NCBI GenBank assembly: GCA_947567695.1
Contig: CANONT010000019.1
Location: 1 to 33,157, forward strand
Reading direction: 5' to 3'
Source: an uncultured Clostridium sp.
GTDB lineage: Bacteria > Bacillota > Clostridia > TANB77 > CAG-508
DNA length: 33,157 nucleotides
Shown here: positions 22,159 through 30,700 of the stretch, piece by piece
Layout: every line of letters begins with the position of its first letter
Numbering within the stretch: position 1 is the stretch's first letter
Notes under the pieces: generated by a model
What the model was told of the DNA's origin: nothing
Database searches by the model: none
Seen by the model: the letters and a program-made list of their open reading frames with translations, nothing else
Translations under genes and position numbers: made by a program

Positions 22159-23011
22159 AATAGATGAGACACTACAGCATTCATATTATCAAATGCCACA
22201 AGAATTGTTTTGTAATGAAAAATATAAAAAATTAAGTATAGAAGCAAAAGTAATCTATGCGTTTTTACTAAATAGAATGAACCTATCAAGAATGAATAAA
22301 TGGATTAATGATAAAGGAGAAATTTATTTAATTTATACTAGAAAAGAGATACAAAGTAAATTAAATTTAAGTGATAAACCAGTAACAAGAGCATTTAAAG
22401 AACTAAGAGAATCTAACCTAATAAAAGAAGAAAAGCAAGGATTTGGAAAGCCTAATTTAATTTATATAGGTAAGATTGAACACGAAGAATTGCAGATTAA
22501 TGATATTAATACAGATGATTATATAGAAATGGATAATCTACTAACAGATAATCGAATAAAAGAAGATTATTGTGTAGGAAAAAATACGATTTTAGAAACA
22601 GAAAATTTACGAGCAAATAAGAAAGATAATAAAAAACATAAAAATAATAATATAGATGTTAGTCAGTCTGAAATAGAAACAAAAAATTTAGAAGCTATAA
22701 AACAGAAATGTGAGTTATATTTATTTAAAGAAAGTCAAAGAAATATTATAGAAAATACATTAGACATTATGTTTTATTCAAATAACTTAAAAATAGGACA
22801 AGCAGTTTTACCACAGGAAGTAGTTAGAAGTAGAATGCAGTTATTAAATGCTTCTATTATTTTTTATGCCTTTGACAAATTAAATTATTTGAAACAAGAT
22901 AGTCAAATACATAATAGTACCAATTTTATGATTAGTTGTTTGTATAATGCAATTACAGAGTATTATTCTGATAGTGATTTGCAGTTTAGAATTGATTATG
23001 GAAATGGATAA
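22145..23011 (+). CDS. RepA_N-type replication initiator
   Basis: A 288-residue protein. The RepA_N domain fills residues ~5-115: YYQMPQELFCNEKYKKLSIE, AKVIYAFLLNRMNLSRMN, GEIYLIYTRKEIQSKL, then a winged-helix-like segment with PVTRAFKELRESNLIKEEKQG and PNLIYIG. The variable C-terminal part ends in a DUF6017-like helical region (FMISCLYNAITEYYSD). The start ATG 22145 is 8 nt after GGAGG; the GTG at 22136 overlaps that site. Such initiators drive theta replication of plasmids and of some excised integrative elements. Confidence 0.85.
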   Translation: MNLYKIDETLQHSYYQMPQELFCNEKYKKLSIEAKVIYAFLLNRMNLSRMNKWINDKGEIYLIYTRKEIQSKLNLSDKPVTRAFKELRESNLIKEEKQGFGKPNLIYIGKIEHEELQINDINTDDYIEMDNLLTDNRIKEDYCVGKNTILETENLRANKKDNKKHKNNNIDVSQSEIETKNLEAIKQKCELYLFKESQRNIIENTLDIMFYSNNLKIGQAVLPQEVVRSRMQLLNASIIFYAFDKLNYLKQDSQIHNSTNFMISCLYNAITEYYSDSDLQFRIDYGNG

Positions 23012-23137
23012 TAAATTTACAATAAAATGTTGTAAAATACTAGCAATTTTATGTAATTTATGATATAAAATGGTAAATAGAAAAAAACAATATAAAATCT
23101 GTTTATATTGAAATTATAATTTTAGAGGATTTAATTT

Positions 23138-23551
23138 ATGATAAATTTTGAATATAAGGAAAATATCCAAATTGAAAAAGAAGAATTAATAGAGTTATTT
23201 AAATCTGTTAATTGGAAAACAGCAGAATATCCTAATAGATTATATAAAGCAATAGAAAATAGTAGTTATACTATATCAGCATGGAATAACGATAAACTAA
23301 TTGGATTATTATCAGCAATAGATGATGGCAATATTAATGTATTTTTAACATATTTATTAATAAAACCTCAATATCAAAAGTTAGGAATTGGAAAAAAGAT
23401 GATGAGCAATTTTTGCAATCATTATAAAGGGTTTGGTAGAAGAATATTAACTACTGAATTAGATAAAGAAGATTATTACAAGAAATTTGGTTTTTCAATT
23501 GAAGGAATAGCAATGTTTAATAAAGATTGGGGGAATGATATTAATGGATAG
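23138..23551 (+). CDS. GNAT family N-acetyltransferase
   Basis: A 137-residue protein with the GNAT core: a substrate-side N-terminal part, WNNDKLIGLLSAIDDG (~48-63), VFLTYLLIKPQYQKLGIGKKMM (~67-88, acetyl-CoA loop of the Q/RxxGxG/A type), and the C-terminal YYKKFGFSIEG strand. GAGGA lies before ATG 23138. It is the first of three tightly spaced cargo genes (acetyltransferase, SDR, peptidase S51) and overlaps the next start. The substrate is unknown. Confidence 0.88.
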   Translation: MINFEYKENIQIEKEELIELFKSVNWKTAEYPNRLYKAIENSSYTISAWNNDKLIGLLSAIDDGNINVFLTYLLIKPQYQKLGIGKKMMSNFCNHYKGFGRRILTTELDKEDYYKKFGFSIEGIAMFNKDWGNDING

Positions 23552-24212
23552 AATAATTATAACAGGAGCAAGTGATGGGTTAGCAAGGCAATTAGCCTTG
23601 AAATGTTTGGAAAATAATATCAAAGTAGTGGCACTTTGCAGAAGAAAACCAGATTATGAATGTGACTTTATAAAAACTGATTTAAGTGAAGAAACATCAA
23701 TCAAAGAGTCTTGTGATGAAATCAAAAATAAGTTTAAAAAATTTGATGCTCTTATTAACTGTGCAGGAGTAATTAGTTTGCAAAAAGTAGATGAAATTAC
23801 ATATGATGAGTTAAACAATTTGATTGCTGTAAATAGTGTTGCACCAATATTTTTAACATCTCAATTAATGAATTTAATTAAGGAAAATCATGCGGATATA
23901 ATAAATGTAGGTTCAACTTGTGGTACAAAGGCAGGATATGAAGAACAATTAGCATATACAACATCAAAATGGGCAATAAGAGGAACAAGTTATAACTTAC
24001 AGGTAGAATTAAAGAAATACAATTCAAGGGTAATACAACTTAATGTAGGTGGAATGAATACAAAATTTCATACAAAATATAATGGAAAAGAAATAGAACA
24101 TCCAGAAGAATGGATGAATCCAAAGGATATTGCTGATATTATGTTATACACATTGAATTTACCTAAAAATATTGAAGTTAGCGAGATTACAATAAATAGA
24201 AAAAATGTATAA
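23544..24212 (+). CDS. Short-chain dehydrogenase/reductase
   Basis: A 222-residue Rossmann-fold oxidoreductase. It has the nucleotide-binding motif TGASDGLA (~7-14), NCAGV (~74-78, variant of NNAG), the catalytic serine region NVGSTCG and YxxxK as YTTSK (Tyr138, Lys142). GGGGGA lies 9 nt before ATG 23544, which overlaps the acetyltransferase stop. At this length it is a classical SDR without extra domains. The substrate cannot be told from the sequence. Confidence 0.9.
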   Translation: MDRIIITGASDGLARQLALKCLENNIKVVALCRRKPDYECDFIKTDLSEETSIKESCDEIKNKFKKFDALINCAGVISLQKVDEITYDELNNLIAVNSVAPIFLTSQLMNLIKENHADIINVGSTCGTKAGYEEQLAYTTSKWAIRGTSYNLQVELKKYNSRVIQLNVGGMNTKFHTKYNGKEIEHPEEWMNPKDIADIMLYTLNLPKNIEVSEITINRKNV

Positions 24213-24226
24213 TAGGAGGAACAAAA

Positions 24227-24895
24227 ATGAAATTGTTATTAGCTTCTCAAGGATTTTTAACCAAAGAAATAGCAAATGAAGTTGAAACAGTAGTAGGTAA
24301 AAATTTGAATGAAATTAACATAGCTATAGTAAATGAATCATACATAGAATTAGATAGAGATAAAGATAAAAGATGGGTAATTAAAGAACTTGCTTGTTTA
24401 GAAAAATACATAGGTGGAAGAATAGATTTTATAGACTTTAAGAAATTATCAAAAGATGAAATATCTAAAAGAATTGAGCAAGCAGATTTGATTTATTTTG
24501 TAGGTGGTAAGCAAAATGTACTTGCGAAAATTATTAGAGAATATGACTTGAAAGATATTATAGACAAAATGCTTAAAACAAAAGTAATAATGGGGACATC
24601 GGCAGGTTCTATTATATGGGGAAAACAAATTGAATCTGAAACATACTTTAAAGAAAGATATAATAAAAATGTAAAAGACATAGTTGATAGAGATTATGGA
24701 ATTGTTGATTTCAATATTATTCCACATTATTTAAAAAAAGGTAGAGAAAAATGGAATCAAGAATTTTTAAGTAGAACTTTAAAAGATGAGAAATTTCCAA
24801 TATATGCAATAAATGATAATCAAATGATTTCTTATGTTGATGGAAAAATAAGTTTTATTGGTGGAGAACCAGTTGTATTTGGAAAAAAGTATTAA
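24227..24895 (+). CDS. Peptidase S51 (peptidase E-like) protein
   Basis: A 222-residue protein with a class I glutamine-amidotransferase-like fold. It has LLLASQGF at the start, YFVGGKQNVL (~90-99) and the nucleophile elbow IMGTSAGSII (Ser125 in GTSAG), followed by DFNIIPHY with the histidine and YAINDNQMI. This matches peptidase family S51 (aspartyl dipeptidase, cyanophycinase relatives). AGGAGG precedes ATG 24227, 14 nt after the SDR stop. It is the third gene of the cargo operon. Confidence 0.88.
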   Translation: MKLLLASQGFLTKEIANEVETVVGKNLNEINIAIVNESYIELDRDKDKRWVIKELACLEKYIGGRIDFIDFKKLSKDEISKRIEQADLIYFVGGKQNVLAKIIREYDLKDIIDKMLKTKVIMGTSAGSIIWGKQIESETYFKERYNKNVKDIVDRDYGIVDFNIIPHYLKKGREKWNQEFLSRTLKDEKFPIYAINDNQMISYVDGKISFIGGEPVVFGKKY

Positions 24896-25094
24896 TAATA
24901 TAGATATAGAAATTAGATTTAGGTAATTGAAAAAATAAACATTTATAAAATTTTTGATGTATCTATTGAAATTATATAAAATATATAGTACAATAAGTCT
25001 ATCAACAACAAAAGTAGATACAAAATGACTTAAGAAAGGTTTATAAAAAGGAAGGAAATACGAGAAAGTCAAATTTTCAAAAAAGGAATAAGAA

Positions 25095-25436
25095 TTGTTG
25101 ATTACTATTTTAAGAGAGGAGGTAATCAAACCAGACAGCAAGAAGCAGAAAATTTGCGAATTGTATTTTGAGGAAAACCTTAACTGCGTTTGTATAGCAA
25201 AAGAATTAGGAATAAGTCCACAATATGTATCAAAAGTTTTAAAAGGACATCCTAACTATAAAAAAGAAAAGGAAATAAGAAGTGAGATAAAACATAAAAA
25301 TTATCTTAAGAGAAAAAAGACAAATAGACAGTTAAGAACAAAAATTTTGAAGGAGAAAGAAGATTATGAGTTAGAGTATTTAAGACATTTACAATGGCAA
25401 CATGCAATTGAAATGTCAAAAAAATACTTAGTCTAA
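25095..25436 (+). CDS. Helix-turn-helix protein, copy 2
   Basis: A 113-residue protein. From residue ~9 it is nearly identical to the gene at 836-1252 (sigma-70 region 4-like KICELYFEENLNCVCIAKELG, then ISPQYVSKVLKGHPNYKKEK and the basic C-terminus). It lacks the first helix pair of copy 1. The start is uncertain: TTG 25095 or 25098, behind AAAGGA. DNA identity with copy 1 runs from about 25118 through the terminator to 25525 and is perfect over the last ~250 bases, which points to a recent shared origin or gene conversion between the elements. Confidence 0.65.
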   Translation: MLITILREEVIKPDSKKQKICELYFEENLNCVCIAKELGISPQYVSKVLKGHPNYKKEKEIRSEIKHKNYLKRKKTNRQLRTKILKEKEDYELEYLRHLQWQHAIEMSKKYLV

Positions 25437-25469
25437 TTATGTTCAAAATATTGTTCCAAAAAATCAACC

Positions 25470-25510
25470 AAAAGCAAGCATTTATTAAAAGAGTAAATGG
25501 CTTGCTTTTT
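25470..25510 (+). terminator. Intrinsic terminator after copy 2 of the helix-turn-helix gene
   Basis: AAAAGCAAGC (25470-25479) pairs with GCTTGCTTTT (25500-25509), followed by T. Same as the terminator at 1286-1325 apart from two extra bases in the loop. Confidence 0.8.
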
Positions 25511-25609
25511 AGTATGCCTTAAAATTAAAAAATAAAGAAGGGAGGAGATAAGTTTTAGCATACATTAATCTAACTTTGAATATTAATTAGAAACAAGAGG
25601 AGGCAGCCT

Positions 25610-25771
25610 ATGGAAAAAAAGCAAATTGTATCTAATAAACAAGTAAAGTTAGAGATTGAATTGATAATAAATAAAAAATTGTTTCAAAATAATACAATTA
25701 ATAGAGAGGTATATGAAAATGTACAAGATGAATTATTGAAAGAAATTAGTAAAGAGATAAATAAAATATAG
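25610..25771 (+). CDS. Small hypothetical protein upstream of the recombinase
   Basis: A 53-residue ORF with a strong ribosome binding site (GAGGAGG, ATG 25610). The product is lysine- and glutamate-rich and probably helical (EKKQIVSNKQVKLEIELIIN...NVQDELLKEISKEINKI). I do not recognise the family. It sits 68 nt ahead of the recombinase gene, on the same strand, so it may be co-transcribed and assist it, for example as a direction factor; that is a guess from position. Confidence 0.6.
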   Translation: MEKKQIVSNKQVKLEIELIINKKLFQNNTINREVYENVQDELLKEISKEINKI

Positions 25772-25839
25772 ACATACAAGAAAAACAATTATATAATAAT
25801 TGTACCTATAAAGATACTTTGTGGAAAGGAGATAAAAAT

Positions 25840-27594
25840 ATGGATTTATATAATATGAGAAAAGAAATAAGCAGTGGCAAAAGCATATATGACTTACCAT
25901 TAAAAGTAACATACTATGCAAGAGTATCAAGCGAAAAAGATGAACAATTAAATTCATTAAGTAACCAAGTTTTTTATTTTGAAAACCATATAAAAGAAGT
26001 CTCTAACTGGACTTATGTTGAAGGATATGTAGATGAGGGTATAAGTGGTACAAGTGTAAACAAAAGAGATTCATTTAAAAGAATGATAGCAGACAGCAAA
26101 AAAGGAAAGTTTGATTTAATATTAACAAAAGAAGTAACACGTTTTGCAAGAAATACATTAGACAGTATCTCTTATACCCAAAAATTATTAGATAATGATG
26201 TTGGAGTATATTTTCAATCTGATAACATTAATACTATCATGCCAGATGCAGAGCTAAGACTAACAATCATGGCAAGTGTAGCACAAGATGAAGTAAGGAA
26301 ATTATCAGAAAGAGTAAAGTTTGGATTTAGTAGATCCATTGAAAAAAAGAGAGTGTTAGGCAACAACAATATATTTGGCTATCGAAAAGATAATACAAAG
26401 CTAGTTATACATGAAGAAGAAGCAAAAATGATAAGAGAACTATTTGAAATATATTCTGAAGGAGAAATGGGATTTTATAAAATAGCAGAATATTTTAAAC
26501 AAAAAGGATATAAGGGAAAAAATGGAACACCAATATCATCACAAACATTAAGAAGAATCATAAGAAACCCAAAATATAAAGGATATTACAGAACAGGAAC
26601 GGTAAAAGTAGTGGATTATAAACTACATAAAGCACAAAAGATGCCAAAAGAAGAATGGAAAATATTTGAATGTAAAGAAAACATACCAGCCATTGTTTCA
26701 GAAGAACTATGGAAAAAATGTAACAATATATTAGAAAAGAAATCAGCAAGTTGTTTAAATAGAGTAGAAAATAAAGATGTATTTAAAAGTAGATATGCTT
26801 TTAGTGGATTAATTTATTGCAAAGAACACGAAGGAGAAGAACACATGCCAGGATATAATAGAATATCTGGAGCCAAGAGATCTAGCAAACCTGCATGGGC
26901 ATGTAGTAAATATATTACATATGGACTAAAAGAATGTGAAAGTCCAATTATACAAGAATCAGAATTAATCGAAATTTTAAAGATAGTTTTGAATAAGTTT
27001 CTTTATCATAAAGAAGAAATTATAGAAGACTTATTAAACAAGTATAAGAAATATAATTTTACAAAAGACTTTGAAACAGAAATAGTAAATATAGAGAGTA
27101 ATATAAATGTGATACAAGCAAAAAAAGATAAGTTACTAGAACTTACAATTAAAAATCTATTATCTGATGAAGAATTTTACAAAAGAAACGAAAGACTAAA
27201 TCAAGAAATACAAAGAGAGCAAAAAAAGATAAAAGACTTAAAAGAGGAAAAAGAAAATCTATCTTCAATAGAAGATAACATGAAACAAATAAAAGGAGCA
27301 TTAGAAAAAGAAATAAAGATAGATGAAAACATAGAAGACTTAATCAAGTTATTAGTAGACAAAATATATGTGTCAAAAATAAATGAAGATAGAAAACATA
27401 TAAAATTAGAAATTTACTTTAAAATAGGAGCTCCAATTACATTAGAAGGAAACTTAAGAAAAAAGGAAAAGCAAGAATATATTATTAATAATGAGAAGTA
27501 TCTTTTATGTGACAATGATAACCATGAACATTCTACAAAAGAGAACAATTATCAATCTTGCAACAATAACATCTATCATTGTTCCAGGGAGTAA
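25840..27594 (+). CDS. Large serine recombinase of element 2
   Basis: A 584-residue recombinase. Catalytic domain (~22-165) with VTYYARVSSEKDEQ (Ser30), GISGTSVNKRDSF and VTRFARN; recombinase domain (~175-300) with GYRKDN, FYKIAEYFKQKGYKGKNG and RRIIRNPKYKGYYR; a zinc-ribbon-like region (~325-375, YCKEHEGEEH, WACSKY); coiled-coil (~415-490). ATG 25840 follows GGAAAGGAGA. The gene crosses the right attachment core (27566-27576): its last five residues and stop are ylmC DNA. In the excised circle the frame would run on for 61 other codons (17661-17846). Confidence 0.93.
   Translation: MDLYNMRKEISSGKSIYDLPLKVTYYARVSSEKDEQLNSLSNQVFYFENHIKEVSNWTYVEGYVDEGISGTSVNKRDSFKRMIADSKKGKFDLILTKEVTRFARNTLDSISYTQKLLDNDVGVYFQSDNINTIMPDAELRLTIMASVAQDEVRKLSERVKFGFSRSIEKKRVLGNNNIFGYRKDNTKLVIHEEEAKMIRELFEIYSEGEMGFYKIAEYFKQKGYKGKNGTPISSQTLRRIIRNPKYKGYYRTGTVKVVDYKLHKAQKMPKEEWKIFECKENIPAIVSEELWKKCNNILEKKSASCLNRVENKDVFKSRYAFSGLIYCKEHEGEEHMPGYNRISGAKRSSKPAWACSKYITYGLKECESPIIQESELIEILKIVLNKFLYHKEEIIEDLLNKYKKYNFTKDFETEIVNIESNINVIQAKKDKLLELTIKNLLSDEEFYKRNERLNQEIQREQKKIKDLKEEKENLSSIEDNMKQIKGALEKEIKIDENIEDLIKLLVDKIYVSKINEDRKHIKLEIYFKIGAPITLEGNLRKKEKQEYIINNEKYLLCDNDNHEHSTKENNYQSCNNNIYHCSRE
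27566..27576. other. Right attachment core of element 2
   Basis: ATAACATCTAT, identical to 17650-17660. It lies inside the recombinase gene on the left side and the ylmC 3' part on the right side. Confidence 0.85.
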
Positions 27595-27691
27595 TAAAGT
27601 TTTGAACCTATTTGCTCAAAATAACGAAATTATTATTCCCTGGCAGAACATCAAGTGCATAGGAGATGACCTGATCCTGGTAGAAATTTAA
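27566..27691 (+). pseudogene. ylmC: ylmC/ymxH 3' part, split by element 2
   Basis: From the core onward the frame encodes TSIIVPGSNKVLNLF, then NNEIIIPWQNIKCIGDDLILVEI, the C-terminal half of a YlmC/YmxH PRC-barrel protein. Its N-terminal half is at 17530-17660. It has no start of its own. Precise excision of element 2 would restore one reading frame. Confidence 0.88.
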
Positions 27692-27719
27692 TCGTTATGA
27701 TTTTTATAGACAGAAAGTG

Positions 27720-27748
27720 TTTACATAATTGGAAAACTATGGTATAAT
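27720..27748 (+). promoter_or_regulatory. Promoter of the dockerin/cohesin genes
   Basis: TTTACA (27720-27725), 17-bp spacer and TATAAT (27743-27748) with an extended -10 (TGG). It is 33 nt before the dockerin gene start. Confidence 0.8.
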
Positions 27749-27781
27749 AAGGAAGGAGTAAAAAGAAATGGAGGATTTGTA

Positions 27782-30700
27782 ATGGAAAAAAATATGAAAA
27801 ATAAGAAAAGTCAAATAAAATTTTTATCAAAAATAAGTATTTGTTTCGCTTTTTTATTATTGATATTTTTAACAGCTCAAGGACAAAGGCAAGAAGGACC
27901 TTTTATCGTTACAGCTAATGATCATACAGAAAAGGGATATTGTTATTTATCCGATCTTCCCTATGTGAAAGAACAGTCTAAAGCTGGCTGGGGAAATCTT
28001 ATTCTAAATCAAGCAAACAATGGTAGCTTGATTTCAGTAAAAGTAGAAGGAGCCTATTACGAATTTGAAAAAGGAATATGGGCACATGCCACATCAACAG
28101 TCGTATATGATTTAACAGATGATAATCAATATGACTATTTTACTGCTTATATCGGATTAAATAGAACGGCAGCTAGTTCTAGTAATGGTGTTAAATTTTC
28201 TATTTATACCTCAAAGGACGGAAAGAATTGGGATTTAAAAACAGAAAGTGAACCAACTGTCATGAAAGCAGGGGATAATGCAGTTTTTGTTAAAATTCCT
28301 ATTAAAGATGCCAAATATTTAAAACTATATGCTAATGACAATGGAGCAAATGGAAATGACCATGCTGTTTATGCAGATGCTAAATTAATCAAAGCAGATT
28401 ATAAAGAAGAGGGAGAACAACTAGTTCCTAATATAGAAGAATTAGATCAAAAAATCAAAACACAATTTGCGAATGCAGATTTGACGAATAAAGAATACGA
28501 ATTAACACTTCTACAAAGAAGATTTGTTAATAATGTAGGAAATTATGCATTAAAAAGATTTTTAGGCGAAAACGAAAGAAATAAGGAAGTATTTTCTTGG
28601 TTATTTAATCATGTTGAAAATTTACGTTTATATGTATTAGGTGGAGTACCAGAGGGAGGAAGTTATTATAACTCATTAACACAACTTTCTAGACTTTATG
28701 ATGAATACAGTAGTGACTTTACCAATAACGAACCAATTCATAATTCCTTGTGTCCAGCTAATATGACAAGTGGAGATTTATATAAAAAGATGGCAATCAG
28801 TCTTTCCTTAACCCATTCACAAACAGTAGGATTATGGATGCAATCAAATGCTACCGAAAATAAATCAGATGCCCTTAGACGTTATGCAATTTATAAATAT
28901 TTGTATAAAAATGGAAAACTTAAAGTAAGTGACAATATAGATTACACAAAATGGTTTGAAGCTTTAGAAGTAGAAGAAATGCGTTTTATCATGAATAATC
29001 ACATAGATGATGAAGAAATTTTATGGTTAAATGCTTATGTTCAAACTAAGATTGATGAAACAGGAAAAACAAATTGGTTGACACCTCATCCACATATCGC
29101 TTATGTGTGGCCAAATTACCAAAATGAAGTTTACTATGATGAAAACAATAAGGACTATTTTAATGAATTATTTGCTGCCAAAAAAGAAAAAAACGATGAA
29201 ACCAAAACAGGATTATTCGATTTAGCCTATACGATACCAGGAGGAAAAAATAATCCAACTTATCAAATATCTGTAACAAGAGGAACTTCAAATAATAAAT
29301 TGTATAAAGTATGGATGAATTTTAGAAATAAATTTGGAACAGGAGCAGTTTGTGGTGGTATCTCAAAAAGTGGTTCCAATATTCGTGCAACACATGGAAT
29401 ACCAGCAACTGTTATTGGTCAACCAGGACATGCAGCTCTTTTATATTATACAATGGACGCACAAGGAAGAGGGTATTGGAATATAGACAATGACGTAAGT
29501 GGATGGACATTATCCGAAAAAGGCGAAAGAATGCTACTAGGTTGGGGAAATGCTAGTTACAGTAGAGGTTATTCAGTCGTATATATGGCATTAGCACAAG
29601 AAGCAATAAACGACTATGATAATTTAATAAAATGTGAAGAAACGGTTATGATGGCAGAATGTTATGCAGACAATTTAAACAAACAAGAAGAATTATATAG
29701 AAAAGCGTTAGAAATACAACCTTTTAATATAGATGCATGGTATGGATTAATTAATGTATATAACGCCAATACGAACAAGACAGAAAATGAATATTATGCA
29801 TTAGCAGAAGAACTAGCAGAAAACTTAAAATATTTCCCATTACCAATGCAACATCTAACAAATTTAATCAAACCCAAATTAACAAGTATAGAAAATTCTT
29901 ATAAATTTACACTTTTACAAACAAGAATATTAACCGAAGGATCTACTGTACCTAATAATGATGAGAACAATGGTGTGTACTATGTGTATCAACCAGGTGT
30001 TACAAGAGTAGAAGCGAATTACTTATTAGGAAAATTAGATAAAACAATTGCTACTTTTTCATTTGATGGAGAAGATGCCAATAAAATCGTATTATCCAAT
30101 CGTTTTGACAACACTGGAATTCGTTGGGATTATAGTATAGATGGAAAGCAAACTTGGAAAGAAGTTGCCTTTACAGCAGAAGAAGAACATAAATGGACTT
30201 TGACACAACAAGAAATGAATAGTATTACTTCTGAAAATGATATTTATGTCCATATTGTTGGTGTAAATTATGATGAAAACAACTTATATAAAATTGATAT
30301 AAAAGATTCAGAAGGATTACCAGCTACTTTATATGCCAATGACTTAGAAAATAAATTAATTGGTGCAACCAACGCTATGCAATGGAAATATAAAGAAAAA
30401 GACCCATGGACTTCTTATGAAAAAGAGCAACCAGATTTGACAGGAGACAAAACAATCATCGTTCGTGTAGGGGCAACAGGAGTATATCTAGCAAGCAATG
30501 ATAGTGCAACTTATACTTTTACAAAAAATAATGAACCAGACAATAGAAAATACATTCCAATCTCTCATTTGTCAATACATGCAGTTTCAACAGAAGCAAC
30601 AGCGCAAGGGAGACATGGCAAAAATGCAATTGATGGAAATATCAATACCAATTGGCATTCTGCTTGGAATGGAAGTGATCAAGAAAAATATATTACTATT

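Larger units (their letters stand above)
17650..27576. mobile_element. Integrative element 2, inserted in ylmC
   Basis: A 9.9 kb element bounded by the 11-bp direct repeat ATAACATCTAT (17650-17660 and 27566-27576), with the two halves of ylmC outside. It encodes a large serine recombinase at the right end, replication functions (replication-relaxation and RepA_N proteins), a RusA-like nuclease, a Bro-N antirepressor, a DUF3006/ComEC-like pair, and a three-gene metabolic cargo operon. No conjugation genes or phage structural genes are visible, so it is best described as an integrative, possibly mobilisable or plasmid-like element. Confidence 0.9.

Noticed and set aside
836..27594. UGA recoded as Trp (Mycoplasma-type code)
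   Set aside because: UGA ends the element-1 recombinase and sigE at family-appropriate points, and Trp is encoded by UGG throughout.
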